From Methylobacterium frigidaeris (GTDB taxonomy: Bacteria > Pseudomonadota > Alphaproteobacteria > Rhizobiales > Beijerinckiaceae): DNA of 64,000 nucleotides. Below are positions 27,336-37,700 of this stretch, one piece after another. Numbering within the stretch: position 1 is the stretch's first letter; every line of letters begins with the position of its first letter. The notes under the pieces are model-generated. The model was not told the origin of the DNA, searched no databases, and worked only from the letters and a program-made list of their open reading frames with translations. Position numbers and translations under genes: made by a program. The stretch lies in the NCBI RefSeq assembly GCF_022179185.1, contig NZ_BPQJ01000013.1, positions 23,543-87,542 on the forward strand. Reading direction: 5' to 3'.

Positions 27336-29320
27336 CCCTCTCCCCCGCCGACACCGTCCTCACCCGTCTCGCCGCCTCCTCGCGCCAGGAGCAGTTCCTG
27401 GCGGTGGTGAGCCGGGACGAGGCGATGGCGCGCTGGCGCGAGGCCGTGCCGCACGCGGCGCTGCCGCCCGAGACCGTGCCGTTGCCGGAGGCGCTGGGCC
27501 GGGTGCTCGCCGCCGACATCGCCTCGCCGATCGACGTGCCGCCCTTCGACCGCGCCCTGGTGGATGGCTTCGCCGTGCGGAGCGCCGACACCGAGGGGGC
27601 GAGCGAGGCGGAGCCGCGCCGCCTCGTCCTCAACCGCGAGATCCTGGCCTGCGGGGTCGCGCCCGCCCACATCGTCGGTCCCGGCACCGCGACGCCGATC
27701 GCCACCGGCGGCGTGCTGCCGCGCGGTGCCGACGCGGTGGTGATGATCGAGGCGACCGACTTCGAGGACGGGCCGGAGCCGGCGATCGCCCTGGGCCAGT
27801 CGGTGGGTCCGGGCCGGTTCGTCGGCTACGCGGGCGCCGACATGGCGCGGGGCGAGACGGTGCTCCGCCGCGGCACCCTGGTCACCGCCCGCGAGATCGG
27901 CATGCTGGCGGCCTGCGGCCTCGCCGAGGTCGCGGTGGTGTGCCGGCCCCGCGTCGCGGTTCTCTCCACCGGGGACGAGCTGGTGTCACCGGGCTCGGCC
28001 CTGGCTCCGGCTCAGCTCTACGATTCGAACGGCGCCATCGTGGCGGCGAGCGTGACCGAGAATGGCGGCCTCGCCATGCCGGGCGGCATCGTGCCGGACG
28101 ACGAGGCCGCGCTCGAGAACGCCCTCCGGACCGCCCTGGCGACGGCCGATCTCGTCGTCCTGTCGGGCGGCACCTCGAAGGGGGCGGGCGACGTCTCCCA
28201 CCGCATCCTGTCGCGGCTGGGCGAGCCCGGCATCCTGATCCACGGCGTGGCGCTCAAGCCCGGCAAGCCGCTCTGCCTGGCGCTGGCCGGCAGCGTTCCG
28301 GTGGTGGTGCTGCCGGGCTTCCCGACCTCGGCGATGTTCACCTTCCACGAATTCGTGGTGCCGCTGATCCGGGCGCTCGCCGGCCTGCCCGCCCGCGAGG
28401 AGGAGAGCGTGGAGGCGCACCTGCCGCAGCGCCTCGTCTCCGAGCTCGGCCGCACCGAATACGTGATGGCGGCACTCTCCCGCGGCACGGACGGGCCGGG
28501 AGAGCAAGGGTTCGTGGCCCTGCCCCTCGCCAAGGGCTCGGGCGCGGTCACGGCGTTCTCTCAGGCCGACGGGTTCTTCGCGGTGCCGGCGAACCGCGCC
28601 GGGATCGAGGCCGGCGAGACCGTCCGCGTGTCCCGGATCGGCCGGGCGGCACGGCCGCCGGACCTGATGATCGTCGGCAGCCACTGCCTCGGGCTCGACC
28701 GGCTGGTCGGGCACCTCGCCGGCCGCGGCGTCTCGGCCCGCACGCTCTGGGTCGGTTCGGCCGGGGGCCTCGCGGCGTTGCGCCGTGGGGAATGCGACCT
28801 CGCCGCCATGCACCTCCTGGACCCCGAGACCGGACGCTACAACGCGCCCTACCTGACCCCCGGCCTCGCCCTGGCGCCGGGCTGGCGCCGGCTGCAGGGC
28901 GTGGTGTTCCGGCCCGGCGATCCTCGCTTCGAGGGATGCTCCGCGCAGGACGCAGTGGCCGGGCTCCTCGCCGACGACGACGCCGTGATGGTCAACCGCA
29001 ACACCGGCGCCGGCACGCGGGCGCTGGTCGAGGGGCTGCTGAACGGCGCCCGGCCCGCCGGCTACTGGAACCAGCCGCGCTCGCACAACGCCGTCGCGGC
29101 GGCGGTGGCGCAGGGCCGGGCCGATTGGGGCGTGGCGATCTCCACGGTGGCCGACGCTTACGGCCTCGGCTTCCTGCCGCTGACCGGGGAGCATTACGAC
29201 TTCGCCTACCGCGAGGCCCGCCGCGACGAGCCGGCGCTGGCGACGTTCTTAGGCCTCCTGGATGATCCGGCCCTGGCCTCCGACCTCGCCGGCCTCGGCT
29301 TCGCCCGGGAGGGAGCGTGA
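27332..29320 (+). CDS. moeA: MoeA fused to a C-terminal periplasmic-binding-protein-like domain
   Basis: The protein has 662 residues from TTG 27332 (TTGA overlap). A later ATG at 27425 would cut off the conserved R-Q-E-Q-F-L-A-V-V-S segment. Residues 35-435 form a complete MoeA: D-G-F-A-V, T-G-G-V-L-P-R-G-A-D-A-V-V, S-T-G-D-E-L, S-G-G-T-S-K-G-A-G-D, K-P-G-K-P. Residues 445-655 resemble the substrate-binding domain of molybdate-responsive LysR/ModE-like proteins (G-S-H-C-L-G-L-D, then N-R-N-T-G-A-G-T-R). It likely couples sensing of molybdate or cofactor to insertion of Mo into molybdopterin in the cytosol. Confidence 0.9.
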   Translation: MTLSPADTVLTRLAASSRQEQFLAVVSRDEAMARWREAVPHAALPPETVPLPEALGRVLAADIASPIDVPPFDRALVDGFAVRSADTEGASEAEPRRLVLNREILACGVAPAHIVGPGTATPIATGGVLPRGADAVVMIEATDFEDGPEPAIALGQSVGPGRFVGYAGADMARGETVLRRGTLVTAREIGMLAACGLAEVAVVCRPRVAVLSTGDELVSPGSALAPAQLYDSNGAIVAASVTENGGLAMPGGIVPDDEAALENALRTALATADLVVLSGGTSKGAGDVSHRILSRLGEPGILIHGVALKPGKPLCLALAGSVPVVVLPGFPTSAMFTFHEFVVPLIRALAGLPAREEESVEAHLPQRLVSELGRTEYVMAALSRGTDGPGEQGFVALPLAKGSGAVTAFSQADGFFAVPANRAGIEAGETVRVSRIGRAARPPDLMIVGSHCLGLDRLVGHLAGRGVSARTLWVGSAGGLAALRRGECDLAAMHLLDPETGRYNAPYLTPGLALAPGWRRLQGVVFRPGDPRFEGCSAQDAVAGLLADDDAVMVNRNTGAGTRALVEGLLNGARPAGYWNQPRSHNAVAAAVAQGRADWGVAISTVADAYGLGFLPLTGEHYDFAYREARRDEPALATFLGLLDDPALASDLAGLGFAREGA

Positions 29321-29856
29321 CGATGCGGGTGATCGGCCTCGCGGGCTGGTCCGGGGCGGGCAAGACGACACTGCTCGTGCGGCTGATCCCGATCCTGCGC
29401 GGTCGGGGCCTGCGGGTCGCGACGCTCAAACACGCCCACCACGCCTTCGACGTCGACCAGCCCGGCAAGGATTCCTTTCGCCACCGCGAGGCCGGCGCCT
29501 CCGAGGTGATCGTCTCGTCGAGCCGCCGCGTCGTGCAGATCCGCGAGGTCGAGGAGGAGGCGCGCCTGCCGGGGCTGCTGCGCCTCGTCTCCCCTTGCGA
29601 CCTCGTGATGGTCGAGGGCTTCAAGCGCGAGGCGCATCCGAAGCTCGAGGTCTACCGCCACGCCAACGGTCGCCCGCCGCTCCACCCGGACGATCCCCGC
29701 ATTGTCGCGGTGGCGAGCGATCACCCGTTTCCGGAGGCCGGCCGTCCGGTCGTGCCTCTCGACGCGGTGGAGGCGGTCGCCGATATCGTTCTGGCGCGGT
29801 CGGAGCCCCTCGCCGCGGTTCTGGAGAGGCTGATTTCTCATGGCGCAGCTGACTGA
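29317..29856 (+). CDS. mobB: Molybdopterin-guanine dinucleotide biosynthesis adaptor protein
   Basis: This 179-residue GTP-binding protein assists MobA in attaching GMP to Mo-molybdopterin. It shows the P-loop G-W-S-G-A-G-K-T-T-L-L (10-20), the K-H-A-H-H motif near 38-42, and V-E-G-F-K-R near 103. GTG 29317 overlaps the stop of the preceding gene; ATG 29323 is an alternative. The bis-MGD form it helps make is the one required by formate dehydrogenase. mobA is not in the window. Confidence 0.93.
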   Translation: MTMRVIGLAGWSGAGKTTLLVRLIPILRGRGLRVATLKHAHHAFDVDQPGKDSFRHREAGASEVIVSSSRRVVQIREVEEEARLPGLLRLVSPCDLVMVEGFKREAHPKLEVYRHANGRPPLHPDDPRIVAVASDHPFPEAGRPVVPLDAVEAVADIVLARSEPLAAVLERLISHGAAD

Positions 29857-31108
29857 CGACTGCTTCGCCTTCGGCGGCCCGCTTCTCTCGGTCGAGGAGG
29901 CCGCCGCCCTCATCGGCGAGCGGCTGCCGGTGCTCGCCGGGATCGAGACAGTGCCCCTCGTCGAGGGCGACGGGCGCATCGCCGCCTCGGACGTTCTGGC
30001 CGGCCTCGACCTGCCGCCCTTCGACAATTCCGCCGTCGACGGCTACGCCGTGCGCTTCGCCGACCTCGCGGCGGGGCCCGAGACGGTGCTGCCGGTGCGC
30101 GGCCGCATGCCCGCCGGCGCCGCGCCGGAGAGTGCCACGCCGGAGAGTGCCGGGCTCAGAGCTGGCGCGATACGGATCTTCACCGGGGCGCCGATGCCGC
30201 CGGGGGCCGATACGGTGTTCATGCAGGAGGACGTCCGGCGCGAGGGCGACACGGTCGCGCTGCCCGCCGGCCTCAAACCCGGCGCCAACCGGCGGCTCGC
30301 CGGCGAGGACGTCGTCCGCTCCAGCCTCGTGATTCCCGCCGGCCGCCGCCTGACCCCGCCGGATCTCGCGCTCGCCGCCGCCACCGGCCACGCGACGGTC
30401 GCGGTGCGCCGCCGCCTGCGGGTCGCGGTCTTCTCGACGGGCGACGAGCTGGCCGAGCCGGGCGCCCCGTTGCGGCCGGGCGCGATCCACGATTCGAACC
30501 GCGTGCTCCTGATCGCGCTCCTGCGCCGCCTCGGCACCGAGGTGAGCGACCTCGGCATCCTGCGCGACGACCCCGCTATCCTGCCCGACCGCCTCCGGGC
30601 GGCGGCGGCCGGCCACGACCTCATCCTCACCTCGGGCGGCGTCTCGACCGGCGAGGAGGACCACGTCAAGGCGGCGGTGGAGGAAGCGGGCCGGCTGGTG
30701 TTCTGGCGCCTCGCGGTCAAGCCCGGCCGGCCGGTGGCGATGGGGCTCATCGGCGACACCGCCTTCGTCGGCCTGCCGGGCAATCCGGTCGCCGTCTACG
30801 TCACGCTGCTGTTCGTGGTCCGCCCGCTGCTGGCCCGCCTCGGCGGCGCCCTCCTGGATGTGCCACCGAGCGAGCCCGCCCGCGCCGCCTTCCGCTACGC
30901 CAAGAAGGCCGGGCGGCGGGAATACGTCCGCGTCTCGCTGCGACGGGGCGCCGACGGGGTGGTGGAGGCGGTGAAGTTCCCGCGCGACGGCGCCGGCGTG
31001 CTCTCGTCCCTCACCGGCAGCGACGGGCTCGCCGAATTGCCGGAGGCGATGACGGGCGTGGAGCAGGGAAATCGTATCGAGGTTTTTCGCCACCCGCTGC
31101 TGTGGTGA
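29840..31108 (+). CDS. moeA: Molybdopterin molybdenumtransferase
   Basis: This 422-residue canonical MoeA inserts molybdate into adenylated molybdopterin. Motifs in order are D-N-S-A-V-D-G-Y-A-V near 62-71, F-T-G-A-P-M-P-P-G-A-D-T-V near 115, S-T-G-D-E-L near 200, the Ser/Asn loop H-D-S-N-R near 218, T-S-G-G-V-S-T-G-E-E-D near 265, K-P-G-R-P and G-L-P-G-N-P-V near 313. It overlaps the end of mobB by 17 bases. It is the third MoeA-type gene in the operon and the least altered. Confidence 0.95.
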   Translation: MAQLTDDCFAFGGPLLSVEEAAALIGERLPVLAGIETVPLVEGDGRIAASDVLAGLDLPPFDNSAVDGYAVRFADLAAGPETVLPVRGRMPAGAAPESATPESAGLRAGAIRIFTGAPMPPGADTVFMQEDVRREGDTVALPAGLKPGANRRLAGEDVVRSSLVIPAGRRLTPPDLALAAATGHATVAVRRRLRVAVFSTGDELAEPGAPLRPGAIHDSNRVLLIALLRRLGTEVSDLGILRDDPAILPDRLRAAAAGHDLILTSGGVSTGEEDHVKAAVEEAGRLVFWRLAVKPGRPVAMGLIGDTAFVGLPGNPVAVYVTLLFVVRPLLARLGGALLDVPPSEPARAAFRYAKKAGRREYVRVSLRRGADGVVEAVKFPRDGAGVLSSLTGSDGLAELPEAMTGVEQGNRIEVFRHPLLW

Positions 31109-31219
31109 GGCGGGAGGCCCATAGACCGTGTCACGTCCGTGACACGACGTCCTGGACGACCCGCATCCGCATGCTTACGCTTCCGGCGTCACAGGCGCGT
31201 CGGACGCGGAGTCGGGGTC

Positions 31220-32023
31220 ATGGGTTTGGGTTCCCTGGGTGTGGGTTCGTTGACGGTCCGGCTGGTGACCGGTGCGACGGTGGCGCTCGCGGCGACGCAG
31301 GCCTTCGCGGCCGATGAGCCCTCGCGCCTCGACCACATCATCGAGCGCAAGGTTCTCAACGTCTGCACGACCGGCGATTACCGCCCGTTCTCGTACCGTC
31401 CCGACGGCGCCAACGACTTCGTCGGCATCGACATCGATCTCGGCCGCTCGCTGGCCAAGTCGCTCGATGCCGAGGCGGTCTTCATCCAGACCAAGTGGTC
31501 GAACCTGCTCGCCGACTTCAAGGCCAAGTGCGACGTCGCGATGAGCGGCATCTCGGTGACGCTGCCGCGGCAGCGCGAGGCGTTCTTCAGCGAGATGTAT
31601 CTCGTGAACGGCAAGGCGCCGATCGTGCGCTGCGAGGACGTCGCCAAGTACCAGACGACGGAGACCATCAACCAGCCCTCGACCCGCGTCGTCGTGAATC
31701 CCGGCGGCACCAACGAGCGGTTCGCCCGCGCCAACCTCGCCAAGGCGCAGATCCAGCTCTTCCCGGACAACCGCGTCATCTGGCAGGAGATCGCGCAGGG
31801 CCGCGCCGACGTCATGGTCGCCGAATCCGTCGAGGTGAAGCTCCAGGAGACGCTGCATCCCGGCCTGTGCGCGGTGAACCCCGACCGGCCGCTCCAGTAC
31901 GGCGAGATGGGCTTCCTGCTGCCGCGGGGCGACACGGTGTTCAAGGCCTATGTCGACCAGTGGCTGCACCTGGCGAAGGCCTCGGGCGAGTTCGACCGGA
32001 TCTTCACCGCCAACATGAAATGA
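31220..32023 (+). CDS. Periplasmic PheC-like/ABC substrate-binding protein (SBP family 3)
   Basis: From ATG 31220 the protein has 267 residues with a signal peptide ending A-F-A-A-D near 30. The start of the mature part (R-L-D-H-I-I-E-R-K-V-L-N-V-C-T-T-G-D-Y-R-P-F) and the S-G-I-S-V-T-L-P-R-Q-R-E-A-F-F-S segment resemble periplasmic cyclohexadienyl dehydratase (PheC) as well as amino-acid-binding proteins. No permease or ATPase gene is adjacent, which favours an enzyme or an orphan binder. Activity remains undecided. Confidence 0.8.
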   Translation: MGLGSLGVGSLTVRLVTGATVALAATQAFAADEPSRLDHIIERKVLNVCTTGDYRPFSYRPDGANDFVGIDIDLGRSLAKSLDAEAVFIQTKWSNLLADFKAKCDVAMSGISVTLPRQREAFFSEMYLVNGKAPIVRCEDVAKYQTTETINQPSTRVVVNPGGTNERFARANLAKAQIQLFPDNRVIWQEIAQGRADVMVAESVEVKLQETLHPGLCAVNPDRPLQYGEMGFLLPRGDTVFKAYVDQWLHLAKASGEFDRIFTANMK

Positions 32024-32174
32024 TGGCCGGCTCGGGACGGGCGCCGGCATCGGTCCGGGCCCCGGGATCCCTGCGCCGGCCGCGCTCGCCCGATCGTTCC
32101 ATCGCGGCTCGCGCCGCGGAACGGTCAGGCAGGACCGGAGCCGCGTCGAGAGGTCCGGAGCGTCGGCTTCCGGG

Positions 32175-33745
32175 CTAGGCGGCCGTCCGCAGCCTTGCCA
32201 CCGCGCCGACGATCTGCCGAAGCTGAAACGGCTTCTGCAGCCGCAAAGGCCAGCCAAGGATTGCCGCGCTTCTCGAAGACCGTCCACCGGACGGTGACCA
32301 TGCCGTTCGCCGCGGACAGGGCACCGTACTCAAGGCGTTGGTCGCCAGTTCGTGCAAGGCCAGCGTCAGCACCTCCGCAACTTCGGGAGACAGTACGACC
32401 TCCGGCCCGTCGAGGTCGTACTGCCCTTCATGCTGCGCCTGAACGCTCACTTCATCGCGCACGATACCGGTGATGCCCATGCTGGCATCGGCGGCGCGGG
32501 TCAAAAGCGCCTGGACGCGCGAGGGCGAGCAGGCGGCCGATCATCAGCTCGGCGTATTCGGGCACGCTCGCGGCCTGCTCGCCGGTGCGCCAGGTCGCCG
32601 AACGGATCATCGCCATGATGTTGCGCACGCGGTGCTGCAGCTCGGCCAGCAGCACGGCCGAATGCTCGGCGGCGAGCCTGGCTTCGGTCACATCCTCGGC
32701 GATGCCGCCGACGCGCGGGATGTCGCCATTGTCACGAAGGGGAAAGTCGGTGTTCGTGATCCAGCGGAATGCGCCGTCCGAGGGCCGCCGGATGCGGAAC
32801 TCGTGCACGGCCGTCTCGCCCCGACGCGCGTGTTCGAGGTGTCGGAGGGCGACGTCGCGGTCCTCGGGCACGATGGAGAGCCGCCCAGCGCTGAACCTCG
32901 CCGAGGATGGCGTCGGGCGGAGTGCCATGGATCGTCTGGATGGCAGGGCTGAGATACTCCATGGCGAGCGTCGCGGCATTGCGCAGCCACAGGCCCGCGG
33001 CCGAGGCGTTGGCAAACTGCGCGAAGCGCTCCTCGCTCTCGCGCACGGCGATCTCGGCTCGCTTCCGGTCGGTGATGTCCAGCGTGGAGAGCAAGATGCC
33101 GTCGTTGGCTTGGGCGATCGTCTGCAGGAACCAGCCATCGAATTGATCATGAGCGTAGAAGTTCTCGTGGGTGATCGGGGTGCCGGTCTCCATCACCTCC
33201 AGAAATTTGCCCCAGATGCCAGACTCTACGACTGCCGGATTCTCCGTCAACGAGCGCTGGCCTGCTCTGGGTCCCCATCGATCATTCCATTGCTTGTCGG
33301 TGAGCAGCCAATCGAAATCGCCGATCGCACCGTTCGCGTCTCGCACAGCTTCGAAGAGTTGAAGAATTTGCAGCGAGCTGTCGAAGGTGGCCTGCAAAAG
33401 CTGGTTCGATCTCACTATTTCCTGCTCGGCGGCCTTGCGCTCCGTGATATCTTCGAACACGAAACCGAGCAGCGGGCTTCCCTCCGGGCCGATGCGGCTG
33501 CACTGCGTCCGATACCAGCGCTTCAGACCGTCGTTGAAGCTCTCCTTCGTCTCCGACATGCCGCTCGACGAGACCCGGTCGTAGAAGGCGAGCCATTCGT
33601 CCTCGATGTCCGGTGCGACCTCCCTCGTCCTCAGTCCGGGGTAAGGCTGGAACCCGGCCTGCTGCGCATAGGCTCGGTTCGGGCTGCAACGGTGGCTTCC
33701 CGCCCCCGGCAGTCCCTTGCCATGACCGGTCCGCCTGCACCTCAC
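32175..33745 (-). pseudogene. Frameshifted hybrid histidine kinase (PAS-PAS-HWE/HisKA_2 kinase-receiver)
   Basis: Read 3' to 5' on the plus strand, PAS domains run in one frame to about 32875 (E-V-Q-R-W-A-A-L). Kinase sequence then continues in a second frame (I-V-P-E-D-R-D-V-A-L, then L-Q-H-R-V-R-N, the phosphorylated-His box) to about 32512. A third frame carries A-L-H-E-L-A-T-N-A (N-box) to about 32332, and E-Y-G-A-L-S-A-A-N-G-M-V continues in a fourth stretch. The end, K-P-F-Q-L-R-Q-I-V-G-A-V, is the last helix of a receiver domain. Most of the ATPase and receiver are deleted. It is inactive unless the shifts are sequencing errors. Confidence 0.8.
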
Positions 33746-33747
33746 TC

Positions 33748-34560
33748 CTAATCGGCTCTCCGGGCGATCGCCCGTTCCGCATTCACACGCTCCGCCCAGC
33801 CCAACGCCCTGTCCTCCCCTTTGAGGCCGAGGAGCCGCGCCCCGCCGACATCGGCATTCCTGAACTCCGCTCCCGCAACGGTGGCGCCGGTCAGGTCGGC
33901 GCCGGACAGGTCCGCGCCCATCAGCACCGCACCGGTGAGGTCGGCGCCGCGCAGGTCGGCGAAGTCGAGCCGGGCACGGCCGAGATCAGCGCCCCGCAGG
34001 TTCGCCCCGGAGAGGTTCACCGACACGAACACCGTCCGCATCAATCCCATGGACTGGTTCTTGATATCGGCCCCGCCCTTCAGATCGGCGAGGATCGCGC
34101 CGCTCATGATGGCACCCCGGAAATCGCCGATCGGCACCGAGCGGCTGAGATCGGCGCCACTGAGATTGGCCTCCCGAGCGGTGATGCCGAACATCCGCGC
34201 CCCGACAAGCTTTGCCCCCGACAGGTCGGCCTTGAGGAACCAGGATTGCTCGAGATTGGCACCGCTCAGGTCGGTGCCGCGCAGGCTCGCCCGGTTCAGG
34301 CGCGCGGTGCGCAGGTTCGCCCCCCGGAGGTCCAGGCCAGAGAGATCGAGACCGGACAGGGCCTTGTTCGAGAGATCGATCGGCCGGCCCGCGGCCCCGG
34401 CGATCATCGCCTCGATATCGGCCCGGCTCACCTCGGCCCGCGTCATCGCGGGCGAGGCCATGTCGGCACCGAGCAGCATGTCCTGCTCGGCACCGGCCGG
34501 GCCCGCCGCCAGGGCGGCAAGCGCGGCGAAGAGTGCGAGATTCGAGACGAGGGCGCGCAT
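33748..34560 (-). CDS. Exported pentapeptide-repeat protein
   Basis: This 270-residue protein has a signal peptide (cleavage after A-G-A near 25) and about thirty A-[DN]-L-x-x five-residue repeats between 68 and 245, such as L-S-G-L-D-L-S-G-L-D-L-R-G-A-N-L. These fold into a right-handed quadrilateral beta-helix. Its periplasmic location sets it apart from the cytosolic gyrase-protecting Qnr type. No partner is evident, and the function is unknown. Confidence 0.92.
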   Translation of the reverse strand: MRALVSNLALFAALAALAAGPAGAEQDMLLGADMASPAMTRAEVSRADIEAMIAGAAGRPIDLSNKALSGLDLSGLDLRGANLRTARLNRASLRGTDLSGANLEQSWFLKADLSGAKLVGARMFGITAREANLSGADLSRSVPIGDFRGAIMSGAILADLKGGADIKNQSMGLMRTVFVSVNLSGANLRGADLGRARLDFADLRGADLTGAVLMGADLSGADLTGATVAGAEFRNADVGGARLLGLKGEDRALGWAERVNAERAIARRAD

Positions 34561-34703
34561 CGTGTCACTCCCATCGGGGTGCGGCGCCGATTGATCGAGC
34601 GCCTGCCGGTTGCCCACAAGAGAGCACCACGCCGTCCCCGAGGCGAGGGGCACGAACGGCCAAAGACCGCGCGGGCCGGGAGAGCCGGCCCGCGCGAGGC
34701 CCC

Positions 34704-37700
34704 TCAATGCCCGTGCGCGTGCTCCCGCACCGGCTCGGGCGCCTGCACTGCCCCCGGCGCCGAATCCAGGTTCTCCTCCCGCACCCGCTTGCGCTGAAAG
34801 AACCGCATCGCGACGACGAAGAAGACCGGGACCAGGATCACCGCCAGCACAGTGGCGGAGATCATCCCGCCCATCACGCCGGTGCCGATCGCCTGCTGGC
34901 TCTTCGAGGCCGCGCCGGTCGCGATCGCGAGTGGCACGACGCCGAAGATGAAGGCGAGCGAGGTCATCACGATCGGCCGGAAGCGCAGGCGCGAGGCCTC
35001 GATCGTGGCCGGGACGAGCTTCGTGCCGGGTCTCCAGAGTTCGCGTGCGAACTCGATGATCAGGATCGCGTTCTTGGCCGAGAGGCCGATGATCGTGATG
35101 AGGCCGATCTTGAAGTACACGTCGTTGGGCATGTCCCGGATGAGGACGCCGGCGACCGAGCCGATCACGCCGAGCGGGATGACGAGCATCACCGCGAGCG
35201 GGATCGACCAGCTCTCGTAGAGCGCGGCCAGGCACAGGAACACGATCAGCACCGAGAGGGCGAGGAGCAGGGTCGCCTGAGAGCCCGCCTGTTTCTCCTG
35301 CAGCGACTGGCCGGTCCAGGCGTAGCCGAAGCCTTTCGGCAGCTGCGTCATCAGCCGCTCCATCTCGGCGATCGCCTCGCCGGAGGTGAAGCCCGCCGCC
35401 GGCTCGCCGGTGAAGCGGACCGACTGGTAGCCGTTGAAGCCGATGATCTGGGCCGGGCCGACGCTCCACTTCAGGTCGGCGAAGGACGACATCGGCACCA
35501 TCGTGCCGAGATGGTTCTTGACGCTGTAGTTGAGGAGGTCGGTGGCATTGAGGCGCTGGCCGTCCTCGGCCTGGACGATCACCCGCTGCATCTTGCCCCG
35601 GTTGGGGAAGTCGTTGGTGTAGACCGAGCCGAGATTGACCTGGATCGTGTCGTTGATGTCGGCGAAGTTGACGCCGAGCGCTGCCGCCTTCTCGCGGTCG
35701 ATCACCAGCTCCGCCTGCGGCGCGGGCGGCAGGCCCTCGACGTAGACGTTCTTGAGGATCGGGCTCTTGCGGGCGAGCGACAAGAGCTGCTCCTGGGCGG
35801 CCATCAGCGCCGCGTAGCCCTTCTGGGCCCGGTCCTGGAGGCGGAAGCTGAAGCCCGAGGCGTTGCCGAGGTTGTCGATCGGCGGCGGCTCCAGCGCCTG
35901 GATCACCGCGTCGCGGTAGCCCGCCATCGCCTTGTTGGTGCCGGCCACCAGCGCCGCGGCCGACTGGTCCTTGCCGCGCTCCGACCAGGGCTTGAGCGTC
36001 ACGAAGGCCTGCGAGGTCATCTGGCCCTGGCCCGAGAACGAGAAGCCGTTGACGATCGTGACCGTGGCGACGCCCGGCTGGGCCATCAGGTACTCCTCGG
36101 TCTTCTTCACCGCCGCGAGCGTGCGGTTGAACGAGGAGCCCGGCGGGGTCTGGATGTCGACGGTGAAGAAGCCCTGGTCCTCGACCGGCAGGAAGCCCTC
36201 GGGCAGGCGCACGAACGCGTAGGCCACGCCCGCGACCAGGATCAGGTAGACCACCATCATCCGGCCGGCCTTGGCGACGGCCCAGGCGACGCCGCGGCCG
36301 TAGCGGGCGGTCTCACGGTCGACGATCCGGTTGAACCAGCCGAAGAAGCCGCGCTTGGCGTGGCCGTGCCCAGCCTCGACCGGCTTCAGCAGCGTGGCGC
36401 AGAGCGCCGGGGTCAGCGACAGCGCCAGGAAGGCCGAGAAGGCGATCGAGGTCACCATCGCGATCGAGAACTGGCGGTAGATGATGCCGACGGAGCCGGG
36501 GAAGAACGCCATCGGGATGAACACCGCGACGAGCACCAGCGTGATGCCGATGATCGCGCCGGTGATCTGGCCCATCGCCTTGCGGGTCGCCTCCTTCGGC
36601 GACAGGCCCTCCTCGGACATGATCCGCTCGACGTTCTCGACCACCACGATCGCGTCGTCGACCAGGATGCCGATCGCCAGCACCATGCCGAACATGGTGA
36701 GCACGTTGATCGAGAACCCGGCGAGCAGCATGATCGTGCAGGTGCCGAGCAGCGCGATCGGCACCACGATCGTCGGGATCAGGGTGTAGCGGATGTTCTG
36801 CAGGAACAGGAACATCACGATGAACACCAGCACCACCGCCTCGACGAGGGTGTGGAGCACCTTCTCGATCGAGGCCTCGACCGCCGGCGTGATGTCGTAG
36901 GGAATGTCCCACTTCACCGTGTCGGGGAAGAACTGCGACAGTTCCTCCATCTTGGCGCGGATGGCCTTGGCGGTGTCGAGCGCGTTGCCGTCGGGGGCGA
37001 GCGTCACCGAGATGCCGGCGGCCGGCCCGCCGTTGAGGCGGGTGGTGAACTTGTAGTCCTCGCCGCCGAGCTCGATGCGGGCGACGTCGCGCAGGCGCAC
37101 TGTCGAACCGTCCGGGTTGGCGCGCAGCACGATCGCGCCAAACTCCTCGGGGGCCCGCATCTGGCCCTTCACGACGATCGGGAAGTTGACCTTGTGGACC
37201 TCCGGGCTCGGCTGAGCGCCGACGGCGCCGGACGCGATCTGGACGTTCTGTCGCGTGATCGCCTGCGTCACGTCGGAGGCGTTGAGCGACAGGCCGCGCA
37301 GCTTGTCGGGATCGATCCAGACGCGCAAGCTGCGCTCGGTCGAGTACAGGGTGGCGCGCCCGACGCCCGGGATGCGGCGGATCTCGTTGATGACGTTGCG
37401 GATCAGGAAGTCGCCGAGCGCGACCTCGTCCATCGATCCGTCCTTGGAGACGAGAGTGATGATGTTGAGGGTCGCGGCCGAGGCCTCCTCGACCAGGATA
37501 CCCTGCTGGCGCACTTCCGCGGGCAGCCGCGCCTCGACGCGCTTGAGGCGGTTCTGCACCTCGACGCCGGCATAGCCGGGATCGGTGCCGGGCTCGAAAT
37601 TGGCGGTGATCTCGATGACGCCGAACGAGTCGCTCGCCGATTCGAAGCTCTGGATGTTGGCCGCGCCGTTCAGCTCATCCTCGATGAGGCGCGTCGTGCC

